Part shown: positions 7,220 to 14,990 of the stretch, in pieces
Layout: the number at the start of each line of letters is the position of its first letter
Numbering within the stretch: the stretch's first letter is position 1
NCBI GenBank assembly: GCA_964647545.1
Contig: CAZYHS010000006.1
Coordinates: forward strand, 1-64,000
Length of the DNA stretch: 64,000 nucleotides
From: CAZYHS01 sp964647545
GTDB lineage: Bacteria; UBA10199; GCA-002796325; 1-14-0-20-49-13
Direction: 5' to 3'
The notes under the pieces: generated by a model
The model's database searches: none
Told to the model about the DNA's origin: nothing
Seen by the model: the letters and a program-made list of their open reading frames with translations, nothing else
Translations under genes and position numbers: made by a program

Positions 7220-9583
7220 ATGAGCGACTTTTTTAATGTAATAAACAGGTGTACGACTACGCATGAAGAGTATCGTGCGGCAATGTCTTCTGGAGACCAT
7301 GCAGGGGCGATGCAAAAAGCGCTCGACTTAGAAGCTTGCGCGCTCGGCATGGGCGACGAAGCTCTTGCCGCCAAGGCGAAAGAACTTGGCGCACTCGCCG
7401 CCGGAAATGTCGCCGGAAAGATCTTTGAGAAAACTTCCGGTGAAAAATCGAAGCAGCCCGCAGCGGCCTTTCTCGCACAATTTTCCGAGACGCTTTTAAA
7501 CGTTTACGGCGACAGGTCGAATTGGCCCGCCGAGGTCAAACAAGCGCTTGCAAAACTTTCTGCAGCTCGCGGGAGTTCGGCGTTTGCGACCGAAGCCGCA
7601 AAAATTCTCAACGCGCTGCGTTTGTCTCCCGAAACCTATCCCGCGTTTGAAATTGGAGAGGCCCTTCTTGCAAATCACGGCGGAGAATTTTTCGCCGCTG
7701 CAAAATCTCTCGAAGCTTTTGCTTCGCGGGGGATCATCGACGATAAGACTTTGAGCTTTGCCTACGATTTCATCTTTGGAAATCCCGAAAATACGCTCCT
7801 GCCGCTTTACGCCGCAGGGCGACTTGGAAAACTTGTCGAGGGTTTAACCGCCATCGGCGCAGAGACTCTTGGCCTCACAAAAGTCGCGACACAAGCTTTT
7901 AGAGTAACGACCGGTCTTGCCACCGAAGCTCCGGTCTTTGTCGGCGCCGGAAAACTGGTCGCCTTAGGAAAAGGTAAAAACATCGATCTCAACGCGGGGA
8001 CATTTTTCAAAGAGAGCTTTTCGTCGGGGCTTGTCTTTGGCGCGTTAAAATTTGCAGGATTTTTTGCCCAGACGGTCAACGCATTTTTACCGGCGACAGA
8101 GGCTGGAAAAGCCGCTGCGTTTTGGAACGCGAACTTAACTTCGGTTGCGGCACTTATGGGAGTTGGCGGAGCGGAACGTCTTGTTGCCGGCGAACACGCG
8201 GAAAACAAGCCGCTATTTGACGCCTTTATCGAAGCGTGCGTCGTCCACTTCGGCATCTCGGCGATGATGGGGAGCGTAAGACCAATTGCCGGTGAAAAAT
8301 ATGCTAGGCTCATCGAAGAGGTTAATAGGTTTTTAAATTCTTTTGACGCTCTTTTTCAGCGGAGAGCTGCCGCCGGCGCATCTGCGACGTTGGCTCCCTA
8401 TGTAATTAACTCCGAGATCGGCGAGAACTCTCATGCTGGTGTTCAAGCCGCCGTTGATGCGAAGCCGGTGTCGCAACATGCCAGAGAGTTAAAAGGTGCA
8501 GTTGCCAAAGTAAGAAGATCGTTTAGAGAAAGGTCGGCTTCATCGACAAGGCGTGGATTAAATGGGTTAATTATTAATAGAAGAGAATTTTCACCTACTG
8601 ATAATCTGGAGCTTGTCAGAGTCATAAACGAAGCCGCCGATAAAATTTATCAATTAGCCGCTTCAAATTCTAAAATACTCGATAAAATAGATGAGATTTT
8701 TATTGGCGTGCTCGGCGGCAAAAAGCCCATCACGCTGATTCATCCCTATCTTTTGGGAAATAAGTTGGGGAGTTTTCTTGATAGCCCCAGCGAAATGAGC
8801 TTGGCAAACCTCGCAAAAGAGTACGATGCTTTCTTAAAAGTGCGACTAAGTAACGACCCTCAACAGATCGCAGATTATTTACGGCAAATAAGGATCAACG
8901 TGATTACCCTGAAGGATATTGCCGCCTCGCAATTGCCGAGTGCGGATTTATCCGGAGCGATCGCTGATTATGTCGATGTCTTTATCGCGGCGCGCAATTT
9001 GTATGCTGAGTCGTTTCTGCCCTTGGTCGAGAGCCATGCGAAATGCTGTGCCATGATGTTCGGTGATGAATATTACGACGATGCTTTTCAACTTGGTTCG
9101 TTTGCTGCCATGCGTGCGGGCGAATTGTGCCGAACAAATGCTAACAGTTTGGTTGGATTCACATCAAAGATCGTGAGACGTCATTTGTTCGACTTTATCG
9201 GTGCGGACGTAAAAATCAGGAATCGCCATCAATCTTTCGCGTCACAACCTTTGGATGGAGAGACGCAAACTCCCAATGAACGGCTCGATGCGCTTGTTTC
9301 TAAGAACTCGGCGTATCCTAGTTGTTCACAACCAAAAAACGGGGATGATTTGTATGCCGCAGAAATAGAAACGATCGTTGATTATTATTTGGATAGGTTG
9401 GCAAAGAAAAAACCGGCCTCGGCGGCCGCTTTATATCAACATTATTTTAACGGCGTATCGTATGAGGAACTTGGGGGAAGGGAAGGTCTTACAAGGTCGC
9501 GTATTCAGCAAAGAGCGAAGGAAGGTTTGGATTGGCTTAGGGAAAGAATGTCGGTGGAGAGGGCAGGCGCTCATGAAGAATAG
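7220..9583 (+). CDS. giant protein with C-terminal sigma-70-like module
   Basis: A 787-residue product. Its first about 560 residues are Ala-rich helical sequence with hydrophobic stretches and no recognised domain. The C-terminal 200 residues look like a sigma factor. Residues about 582-660 resemble region 2: a helix ending ..LVESHAKCC, then DEYYDDAFQLGSFAAMRAGE in the place of the usual DLxQEGxxGLxRAxE. Residues about 737-777 resemble region 4, with a helix-turn-helix SYEELGGREGLTRSRIQQRA followed by a leucine-containing helix. The linker between them is also sigma-like. Whether it binds RNA polymerase is unknown. It follows the 801-residue gene by 12 nt and has no clear ribosome site of its own, suggesting coupled expression. 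Confidence 0.8.
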   Translation: MSDFFNVINRCTTTHEEYRAAMSSGDHAGAMQKALDLEACALGMGDEALAAKAKELGALAAGNVAGKIFEKTSGEKSKQPAAAFLAQFSETLLNVYGDRSNWPAEVKQALAKLSAARGSSAFATEAAKILNALRLSPETYPAFEIGEALLANHGGEFFAAAKSLEAFASRGIIDDKTLSFAYDFIFGNPENTLLPLYAAGRLGKLVEGLTAIGAETLGLTKVATQAFRVTTGLATEAPVFVGAGKLVALGKGKNIDLNAGTFFKESFSSGLVFGALKFAGFFAQTVNAFLPATEAGKAAAFWNANLTSVAALMGVGGAERLVAGEHAENKPLFDAFIEACVVHFGISAMMGSVRPIAGEKYARLIEEVNRFLNSFDALFQRRAAAGASATLAPYVINSEIGENSHAGVQAAVDAKPVSQHARELKGAVAKVRRSFRERSASSTRRGLNGLIINRREFSPTDNLELVRVINEAADKIYQLAASNSKILDKIDEIFIGVLGGKKPITLIHPYLLGNKLGSFLDSPSEMSLANLAKEYDAFLKVRLSNDPQQIADYLRQIRINVITLKDIAASQLPSADLSGAIADYVDVFIAARNLYAESFLPLVESHAKCCAMMFGDEYYDDAFQLGSFAAMRAGELCRTNANSLVGFTSKIVRRHLFDFIGADVKIRNRHQSFASQPLDGETQTPNERLDALVSKNSAYPSCSQPKNGDDLYAAEIETIVDYYLDRLAKKKPASAAALYQHYFNGVSYEELGGREGLTRSRIQQRAKEGLDWLRERMSVERAGAHEE

Positions 9584-9634
9584 GTTGAATCGTTGAACAA
9601 TTTGAATTAGAGCGTTTTCAAACGGGAGATGAAA

Positions 9635-10333
9635 ATGAACATCCTTACGATAGGCATTGCAGGCGGTTCGGGCTCCGGAAAAACTACGGTCGCCCGAAAG
9701 ATCAAAGAGAAGGTCGGCGTCAAGCGTATCAGCTTTATCGAAATGGATAGTTACTACCGCGATCTAGCCCACCTTGATCCCGCCGAACGGGCGCAATACA
9801 ACTTCGATCATCCCGCCGCGTTCGACATTGAGCTCTTCATCGAACATTTGCAGATGTTAAAAAATGGAATGCCTATCGAAAAGCCCGAATACAGCTTTGT
9901 GACGCACTCGCGTGAAAAACGCACCACGCGCATTTTCCCGCAGCCGGTCATTATTCTCGAAGGTCTGCTTTTGTTCGAGAACAAGCACGTGCGCGATCTC
10001 ATCGACATAAAAACCTACGTTGAAACTCCGGCCGATATTCGTTTCATTCGCCGCCTCATGCGCGATGTGAAGGAGCGCGGACGCACGACCGATTCGGTGG
10101 TGGGGCAATATTATAAAACCGTTCGTCCGATGCATCAGTCCTTCGTTGAACCGACGCGCGAATACGCCGACATCATCATTCCGTGGCAGGATTACAACGA
10201 CGTCGCGGTCGAAATGGTCATTCACCGTGTGGAAGCAAGGCTTAGCAAATCGGACATGCAGCTTGGCCTGCTCGGTCTCGATCCGAAACCGGTCGGAGCG
10301 GTTGCGACAGACCCGCTGTCGAACGTTGACTGA
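9635..10333 (+). CDS. udk: uridine kinase
   Basis: Phosphorylates uridine and cytidine to UMP and CMP in pyrimidine salvage; cytoplasmic. The 232-residue product has the P-loop GGSGSGKTT at the N-terminus, the substrate segment MDSYYRD, the HP..FD motif of the nucleoside site and the lid region RLMRDVKERGR. Two ATGs lie 6 nt apart; I chose the second (9635) because GGGAG at 9624-9628 is 6 nt from it but abuts the first. It is separated from the upstream sigma-like gene by about 50 nt. Confidence 0.94.
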   Translation: MNILTIGIAGGSGSGKTTVARKIKEKVGVKRISFIEMDSYYRDLAHLDPAERAQYNFDHPAAFDIELFIEHLQMLKNGMPIEKPEYSFVTHSREKRTTRIFPQPVIILEGLLLFENKHVRDLIDIKTYVETPADIRFIRRLMRDVKERGRTTDSVVGQYYKTVRPMHQSFVEPTREYADIIIPWQDYNDVAVEMVIHRVEARLSKSDMQLGLLGLDPKPVGAVATDPLSNVD

Positions 10334-10401
10334 AATAAGTAAAAGCGAAGCTTCATATAATTTCTTTTTTTTCGAACCCCCTCTCAAAAAGATAAATCAT
10401 T

Positions 10402-10431
10402 TTGACAGATTGGCCGATTTAATGGGTCTAT
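10402..10431 (+). promoter_or_regulatory. weak promoter candidate for the anchored beta-helix gene
   Basis: A perfect TTGACA at 10402-10407 is followed after 18 nt only by the poor GTCTAT. A short palindrome TACTTG-AAAAA-CAAGTA lies at 10456-10472, between this and the gene start. Confidence 0.25.
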
Positions 10432-10522
10432 TTTTACCCGCTACCTTAGTGTAACTACTTGAAAAACAAGTAAGTTTAACATGGCACGCCTCTTGCTTGC
10501 GGTTTGTGCAGGGGGCACATAT

Positions 10523-11920
10523 ATGTTATCGAAAATTATACGCATTTTGGTTTTGGCTGGCTTGATTTCGGCACCTGCTTATGCGCTGGCATTTGATCCA
10601 AACATCGAATGCGATTTGGGAAAAACGATCAATGTGAATATTTTAGGATCAGATGCAGAAATGCAAAGCCTCTTTGCCGCCGAAAATATAGAAGACAATG
10701 CAAAGTGCGATGATTCGAAATGTGTTATTTGTTTTTCCGATGATGATAATGATGTTGATGTCTATCTTTGGAAATCGAGCGCACCTTTGATGTTAAATAA
10801 CAATAGTTCAAGGCAGCTCATTATTTACAACCTTAAGTTAAATACCGAAATAGCTCCCGCCCCCGTTTCGATAAAAGTTATTGGCAAAAACGTCTCTCTT
10901 GAAGGGGGTTCTGTTGTGGGGAGCCCTCAGCAGGTCGGAGTCGAATTAACCGGTTCGGGCCATAAGGTCAGCAACTGCAAAATCGGCATGGCCGATAAAC
11001 TCTACAAAAAGGGATTGGCGCTCGGCGTAGGCAGGGTTAGCGCTGAGAATTTTGTGCTGGAGAATACAATCGTTCATGCAAATGAAAATATCGTCTCCAT
11101 GGCCAACTTGAACGGGTTCGATCTTGTTGGCGGGATCGCTCTCCCTTTAAACTTGAACAATGCCATCACTTCGACAAGTCCGGTTGTCGTTGAGAAGGAG
11201 AAGTTTGGCGTTCTCTGCGCAAAGCCGGCCGACGGAAAATTGGACGACGCCGTTATTAAATTTTGTCCCAAAGACGAAGATGGCGTGAACAAGTTCAACG
11301 TTCTTGCGGGTGTTTTGCCTGCCGGTGTTACTAACGGATATGTCAGAGTCTTTAATGTCGTCGATAATTATATCGTTGGCGAAGAGAGGGCTTGTCCGGT
11401 CAGCCCCCTTATAGAACCTCTCAATATAACTGCTTCGGTCGCCGTGAACGTCATTGAACCGTGCGCCGATTGTTACAAATTTGAATGTCCGGAAGATGCT
11501 GAATATAGTTTTTTAGAGACAGGCAAGTTTGTGATGATCTTTGACGGAGATGATAGAGACGAAGCCGTTGTGACTTCGCAAGGGAGTAATGTCTTTATCT
11601 TGACTGCGAAAGGGGTAATTTCGGTCATCGGTGCGCAAACAATACCCGGAACTGTTTCGGACGCGACCGGCGGTAGCGACGGCTTTGCCGGAGCAATTCC
11701 TCTTATAATCGATAGCGGGACTTCGCAGCCCAAGGCTCAGGGAGCAAGCGGCGGCGGCCAGCAGGTGAGTCAGGGCTCCGGCGGCGGCTGCGGCGGGCAA
11801 CAGAGTCTGTCTGGCGGCAAGATGCCAAGTGCAGCGGCAACGATCGTCGGGCTGCTGTTTATAGGCGGGCTACCGGCCTTAATTCCTGCAAGGATGCGCG
11901 CAAGGCATAAGCATAAATAA
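10523..11920 (+). CDS. secreted protein with beta-helix-like core and C-terminal anchor
   Basis: 465 residues. I chose the ATG at 10523 because AGGGGG precedes it at proper spacing and the product then begins with a clean signal peptide (MLSKIIRILVLAG, cleavage near AYALA). The mature part has short repeats of the type hydrophobic-x-hydrophobic-x-N/G (SVVGSP, KVSNCKI, NFVLENTIV), like right-handed parallel beta-helix proteins; no enzyme motif is seen. The C-terminus has a Gly/Cys-rich segment (GGGCGG, about residue 420), a hydrophobic helix and a basic tail RMRARHKHK. This is the tripartite form of processed C-terminal anchors such as MYXO-CTERM. It ends 14 nt before the convergent protease gene. 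Confidence 0.8.
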   Translation: MLSKIIRILVLAGLISAPAYALAFDPNIECDLGKTINVNILGSDAEMQSLFAAENIEDNAKCDDSKCVICFSDDDNDVDVYLWKSSAPLMLNNNSSRQLIIYNLKLNTEIAPAPVSIKVIGKNVSLEGGSVVGSPQQVGVELTGSGHKVSNCKIGMADKLYKKGLALGVGRVSAENFVLENTIVHANENIVSMANLNGFDLVGGIALPLNLNNAITSTSPVVVEKEKFGVLCAKPADGKLDDAVIKFCPKDEDGVNKFNVLAGVLPAGVTNGYVRVFNVVDNYIVGEERACPVSPLIEPLNITASVAVNVIEPCADCYKFECPEDAEYSFLETGKFVMIFDGDDRDEAVVTSQGSNVFILTAKGVISVIGAQTIPGTVSDATGGSDGFAGAIPLIIDSGTSQPKAQGASGGGQQVSQGSGGGCGGQQSLSGGKMPSAAATIVGLLFIGGLPALIPARMRARHKHK

Positions 11921-11934
11921 TTCGCGCTATTCTA

Positions 11935-14787
11935 TCACTCATTCCAACAGTTCTGAGGGGGTCTGGCCCAATTCTTGAGGCATTCGGCAAACCGCGGGCC
12001 GATCGGCGGAGGGGCGTCAAAGATCGAACAATTTGCTCCGGCTTCGCATCCCGGTTTCAACTTATTGGGCAGGGCGTTGTAAATGGCGACTATGTCGCTG
12101 TATTTAACGCCGCCTTGATAAATGTGAGCGGGAATTGAGCCGAACGAATCGGGATAATTTGCAACGTAGAGCTTAGGATCGTTTTCAAAGGCCACTCGGA
12201 ATGAATCGCCGCAATAGGTTGCGCGATCTACAAAACCGTCGCCGTCATAATCGGCCGGAATAGGGCGGCAGTCGATTCCGCCAAAACCTTCGATCGGTTG
12301 AGGGTAGCTTGATTCGGGCGTAATAGAGGCAGTATATAAGTAATATTCGCCTGTCGGCAGCTTGAAACCAAAACTTCCGTTTATCATTGTGTAGATGACA
12401 TCGTTAGCGCAATCGTGTCCCAACTTGGCAAGCTCCGTGCAGAACAATGTCGTCGATTTGTACTGGGCCCAAGAGACGGTATTTTTAAACATCGTCGTTT
12501 GCGCGGGATTCGGGGAAGAGTCGGGGGCCTTAAGTTTCAAATAGGCACCTCCGACGTTATGATAAGCCCAGCCCGGCGCTATCTGCAGCTGCTCTTCGTC
12601 AAGCAGACCGTGAGAATCGAGGTCACCGAGCATATCGGAGAACGAGAGACGGCCGTTACCATCGATTGTGACATGATCTTCGCCGTCGTTAAGGTCGAGC
12701 TGGTATGCTCCGTCGGCGCTTACAAACTGTACGTTAACATTGCCCAGCATAGGTCTCATGTATGGTTGCCAGTTCGGGTCGTCTGAATAATCTACGATTC
12801 GCGACCATCCCCCACCTGCGTGATCGACGACGTTGTCGAACATATCGCGGTCGGTGTAGTGAATGTAAAGTTTGCCTGAGATGGAGTCGTAAATTCCAAG
12901 ATCGGCAAATCCATCTGAATTAATATCGCCGACGACGGGGAAGTACATTCCGCCGGAAGGAGTATATTCCGAAAAATCGAGCGTCAGGTCGTTTTCGCCA
13001 AAGCCCATGAAGGAATCGGGGGCGTCACTTGCGACCGAGCTAAGGTCAATGCGAAACACGAAGTTTTTGTCGAGCCCTACGACGTCCGATCTGCCGTCGC
13101 CGTCGATATCGTAGGCGGCCGCATACTGCGTTTGAGATGCCGTTTTAGAATTGAAATTGAACTCTTCGATAAAGCCGTTTTCAAGCAGTGCAATGGCCGC
13201 AGCAACGTCGGGCTGTTTTCCGATGTTGCAATTGGGGTTTGGATCTTGAGGGCCGCCATAGACCGCTTCGGACCCGCTGGCAAACAGGAGCTCTCTCATC
13301 TTGGAGTTATCTATGTAAAAGCGGTCAACTCCTGCAGCTCCGGCCGACGACAGCATATTTTTTACGTAGCTTTGAATTTGAGCCGCCACTCCTCCTACTA
13401 TCGCCGTGGCGCTTGACGTTCCGCTGAAAACGGACGTGTATTTTTTGTCGGGATCAGTTTGAGACGGGTCTTTATCTCCGTATCCGGTCGTTACGACGTT
13501 GTTGCCCCAAGCGAAAAGATCGACCCGCGGGCCGCAGTTCGACCACGGGGCCTTTTGTCTTGTGCCGCCAAGCGAGGCGCCGACCATGATCGCTTCGGTC
13601 GAGTTATCAAGATGTTGCGATAGATCGACCGAACCGTTCCCAGCCCCTTCGATTATAATATATCCGGCGGCTAGCAGAGAACTGATATGGTTGAACTCAT
13701 AGGTGCTTGATTCTACCGGTAGGCAGCCCAGCTGGGCTTCAACCGTGCCTCCACAGGTTGTGTTGATAGTTCCGGGGATCTGCACTTCGATCATTAAAAT
13801 ATCGCCGGGCTGAATTTTTACGGTTTTACCCGATTCGTCTGTCCACGAACCTCCAAAATCGAGACCGGCAGATTCGGCATCCAAAAGTTTAATGTTCGAT
13901 TGCGGAGCTATGCCGTTAATTCCTATAGAGTTGTGAAGGCCGGCAACAACGCCGATAACGGCCGTGCCGTGATCTATCTCGGCTTGAGTCATCCCGGGCT
14001 GCATGTTTGTGATGACGTCGTCGATGTCGATGGGGATGTCCTCGTGATCAAAGTTCCAGCCCAGCTCGTAATCGCCTATGGTCACGCCCTGCCCGAATGC
14101 GCCTGCCGCCCAGCCGGCCAAAGCGTTCACTCCCGAGTGGCTTGAGAAGGGTTTGAGATAGTTCTGCTCTTGGGAATAATCGGCGGTCTGAATTACCCCC
14201 GCCAGATATTTTTTGCGGATCGGTTCGACCCATTCGATAGAGTCGTCTTTTTTAAGCTGTCTGTAAATTTCAAGAGCCGAATTTCGGTCGTTGTCGCTGA
14301 TGATGTAGGTCAGGTTCCAGTCGGGATAGTAAACTCCCTTTTCGGCGAAAGATTCTTTGAGCTCGTCGAGGGCCTCTTCGCTGATATTTGGTATGGCTCT
14401 TGATACGCTTGCCGAAGCGTTTTCGCGGATTAGCTGGGTCACTCGCGACAGATTTCTGCCTGTGGAAGAGATGAATTCGACGTTGCGTGAACGCGTGAGA
14501 TTTTTTGAAAGGGGGAGTTCTCCTCCGGAATCGTTACGCAGTCTTGCCGCTGTTTCTGTTTTGAATTTGAAAGCTATTTTTCCGGTGTAAGATTCGCTTG
14601 TGATGATCTTTTCCCAGTTGTTATTTGCGGCGACTTCTTCGTCCGCCGACGACGCCGGACCGTCTGCCGATGTGTCGGAAATGATTTCGTTTGAGAGGGG
14701 GTCTGCGAGGGTTCCGCAGCCTGCAAAGACGCTCGAAAGAGCGGCGACGCAAATAAAGACAAAATTACGAATGGTCGAGGCCTTCAT
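11935..14787 (-). CDS. subtilisin-like serine protease, lipoprotein, with FG-GAP/VCBS-like repeats
   Basis: A 950-residue S8 family protease, probably exported and lipid-anchored. The signal sequence ends AGC-G with Cys24 as candidate lipidation site. The catalytic triad is visible: Asp239 (IGDYELG), His273 (DHGTAV) and Ser458 (SGTSSATA), plus an oxyanion Asn in GAGN. The usual GTSMATP is changed to GTSSATA but the serine is kept. Before the catalytic domain is a propeptide-like region. After it come calcium-loop repeats of the FG-GAP/VCBS kind (DIDGDGRSDV, DINSDGFADL, DYDGDGFVDR). I chose the ATG at 14787, behind a strong GGAGG, over an upstream in-frame start. Substrate is unknown. Confidence 0.9.
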   Translation of the reverse strand: MKASTIRNFVFICVAALSSVFAGCGTLADPLSNEIISDTSADGPASSADEEVAANNNWEKIITSESYTGKIAFKFKTETAARLRNDSGGELPLSKNLTRSRNVEFISSTGRNLSRVTQLIRENASASVSRAIPNISEEALDELKESFAEKGVYYPDWNLTYIISDNDRNSALEIYRQLKKDDSIEWVEPIRKKYLAGVIQTADYSQEQNYLKPFSSHSGVNALAGWAAGAFGQGVTIGDYELGWNFDHEDIPIDIDDVITNMQPGMTQAEIDHGTAVIGVVAGLHNSIGINGIAPQSNIKLLDAESAGLDFGGSWTDESGKTVKIQPGDILMIEVQIPGTINTTCGGTVEAQLGCLPVESSTYEFNHISSLLAAGYIIIEGAGNGSVDLSQHLDNSTEAIMVGASLGGTRQKAPWSNCGPRVDLFAWGNNVVTTGYGDKDPSQTDPDKKYTSVFSGTSSATAIVGGVAAQIQSYVKNMLSSAGAAGVDRFYIDNSKMRELLFASGSEAVYGGPQDPNPNCNIGKQPDVAAAIALLENGFIEEFNFNSKTASQTQYAAAYDIDGDGRSDVVGLDKNFVFRIDLSSVASDAPDSFMGFGENDLTLDFSEYTPSGGMYFPVVGDINSDGFADLGIYDSISGKLYIHYTDRDMFDNVVDHAGGGWSRIVDYSDDPNWQPYMRPMLGNVNVQFVSADGAYQLDLNDGEDHVTIDGNGRLSFSDMLGDLDSHGLLDEEQLQIAPGWAYHNVGGAYLKLKAPDSSPNPAQTTMFKNTVSWAQYKSTTLFCTELAKLGHDCANDVIYTMINGSFGFKLPTGEYYLYTASITPESSYPQPIEGFGGIDCRPIPADYDGDGFVDRATYCGDSFRVAFENDPKLYVANYPDSFGSIPAHIYQGGVKYSDIVAIYNALPNKLKPGCEAGANCSIFDAPPPIGPRFAECLKNWARPPQNCWNE

Positions 14788-14898
14788 TAAAGATCCTCCA
14801 GCTGTAAATTGTGCTATATTTATCGCCACGAAAAGATCGGGGCGTTCGTCACAAAATCAACCACACGTAAGTCTTGTTGCGTCTTGAGTGTCCGATAA

Positions 14899-14925
14899 AT
14901 TATAACTTTTGACGCAGTGTGGCAA
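14899..14925 (-). promoter_or_regulatory. promoter candidate for the S8 protease gene
   Basis: On the minus strand TTGCCA (14925-14920) and a perfect TATAAT (14904-14899), separated by 15 nt, which is shorter than ideal. It would give a leader of about 110 nt before the GGAGG and ATG. Confidence 0.35.
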
Positions 14926-14961
14926 GAACTTTGTTACGCACTATGTTTTCGGTAAGCCCTT

Positions 14962-14983
14962 GAAAAAGTTGCTAACTTTTTTT
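14962..14983 (-). terminator. AT-rich hairpin after the kinase gene
   Basis: AAAAAGTT-GCT-AACTTTTT inverted repeat just downstream of the kinase stop. It lacks GC pairs, so any terminator activity would be weak. Confidence 0.3.
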
Positions 14984-14990
14984 GGAAATC

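Noticed and set aside
10334..10380. Terminator after udk
   Set aside because: A GAAGCTTC palindrome and a T-tract are present, but the stem is only four base pairs and the T-tract is distant, so it was not called.
13900..14145. Frames opposite the S8 protease
   Set aside because: They are shadows of the protease coding strand with no start signals.
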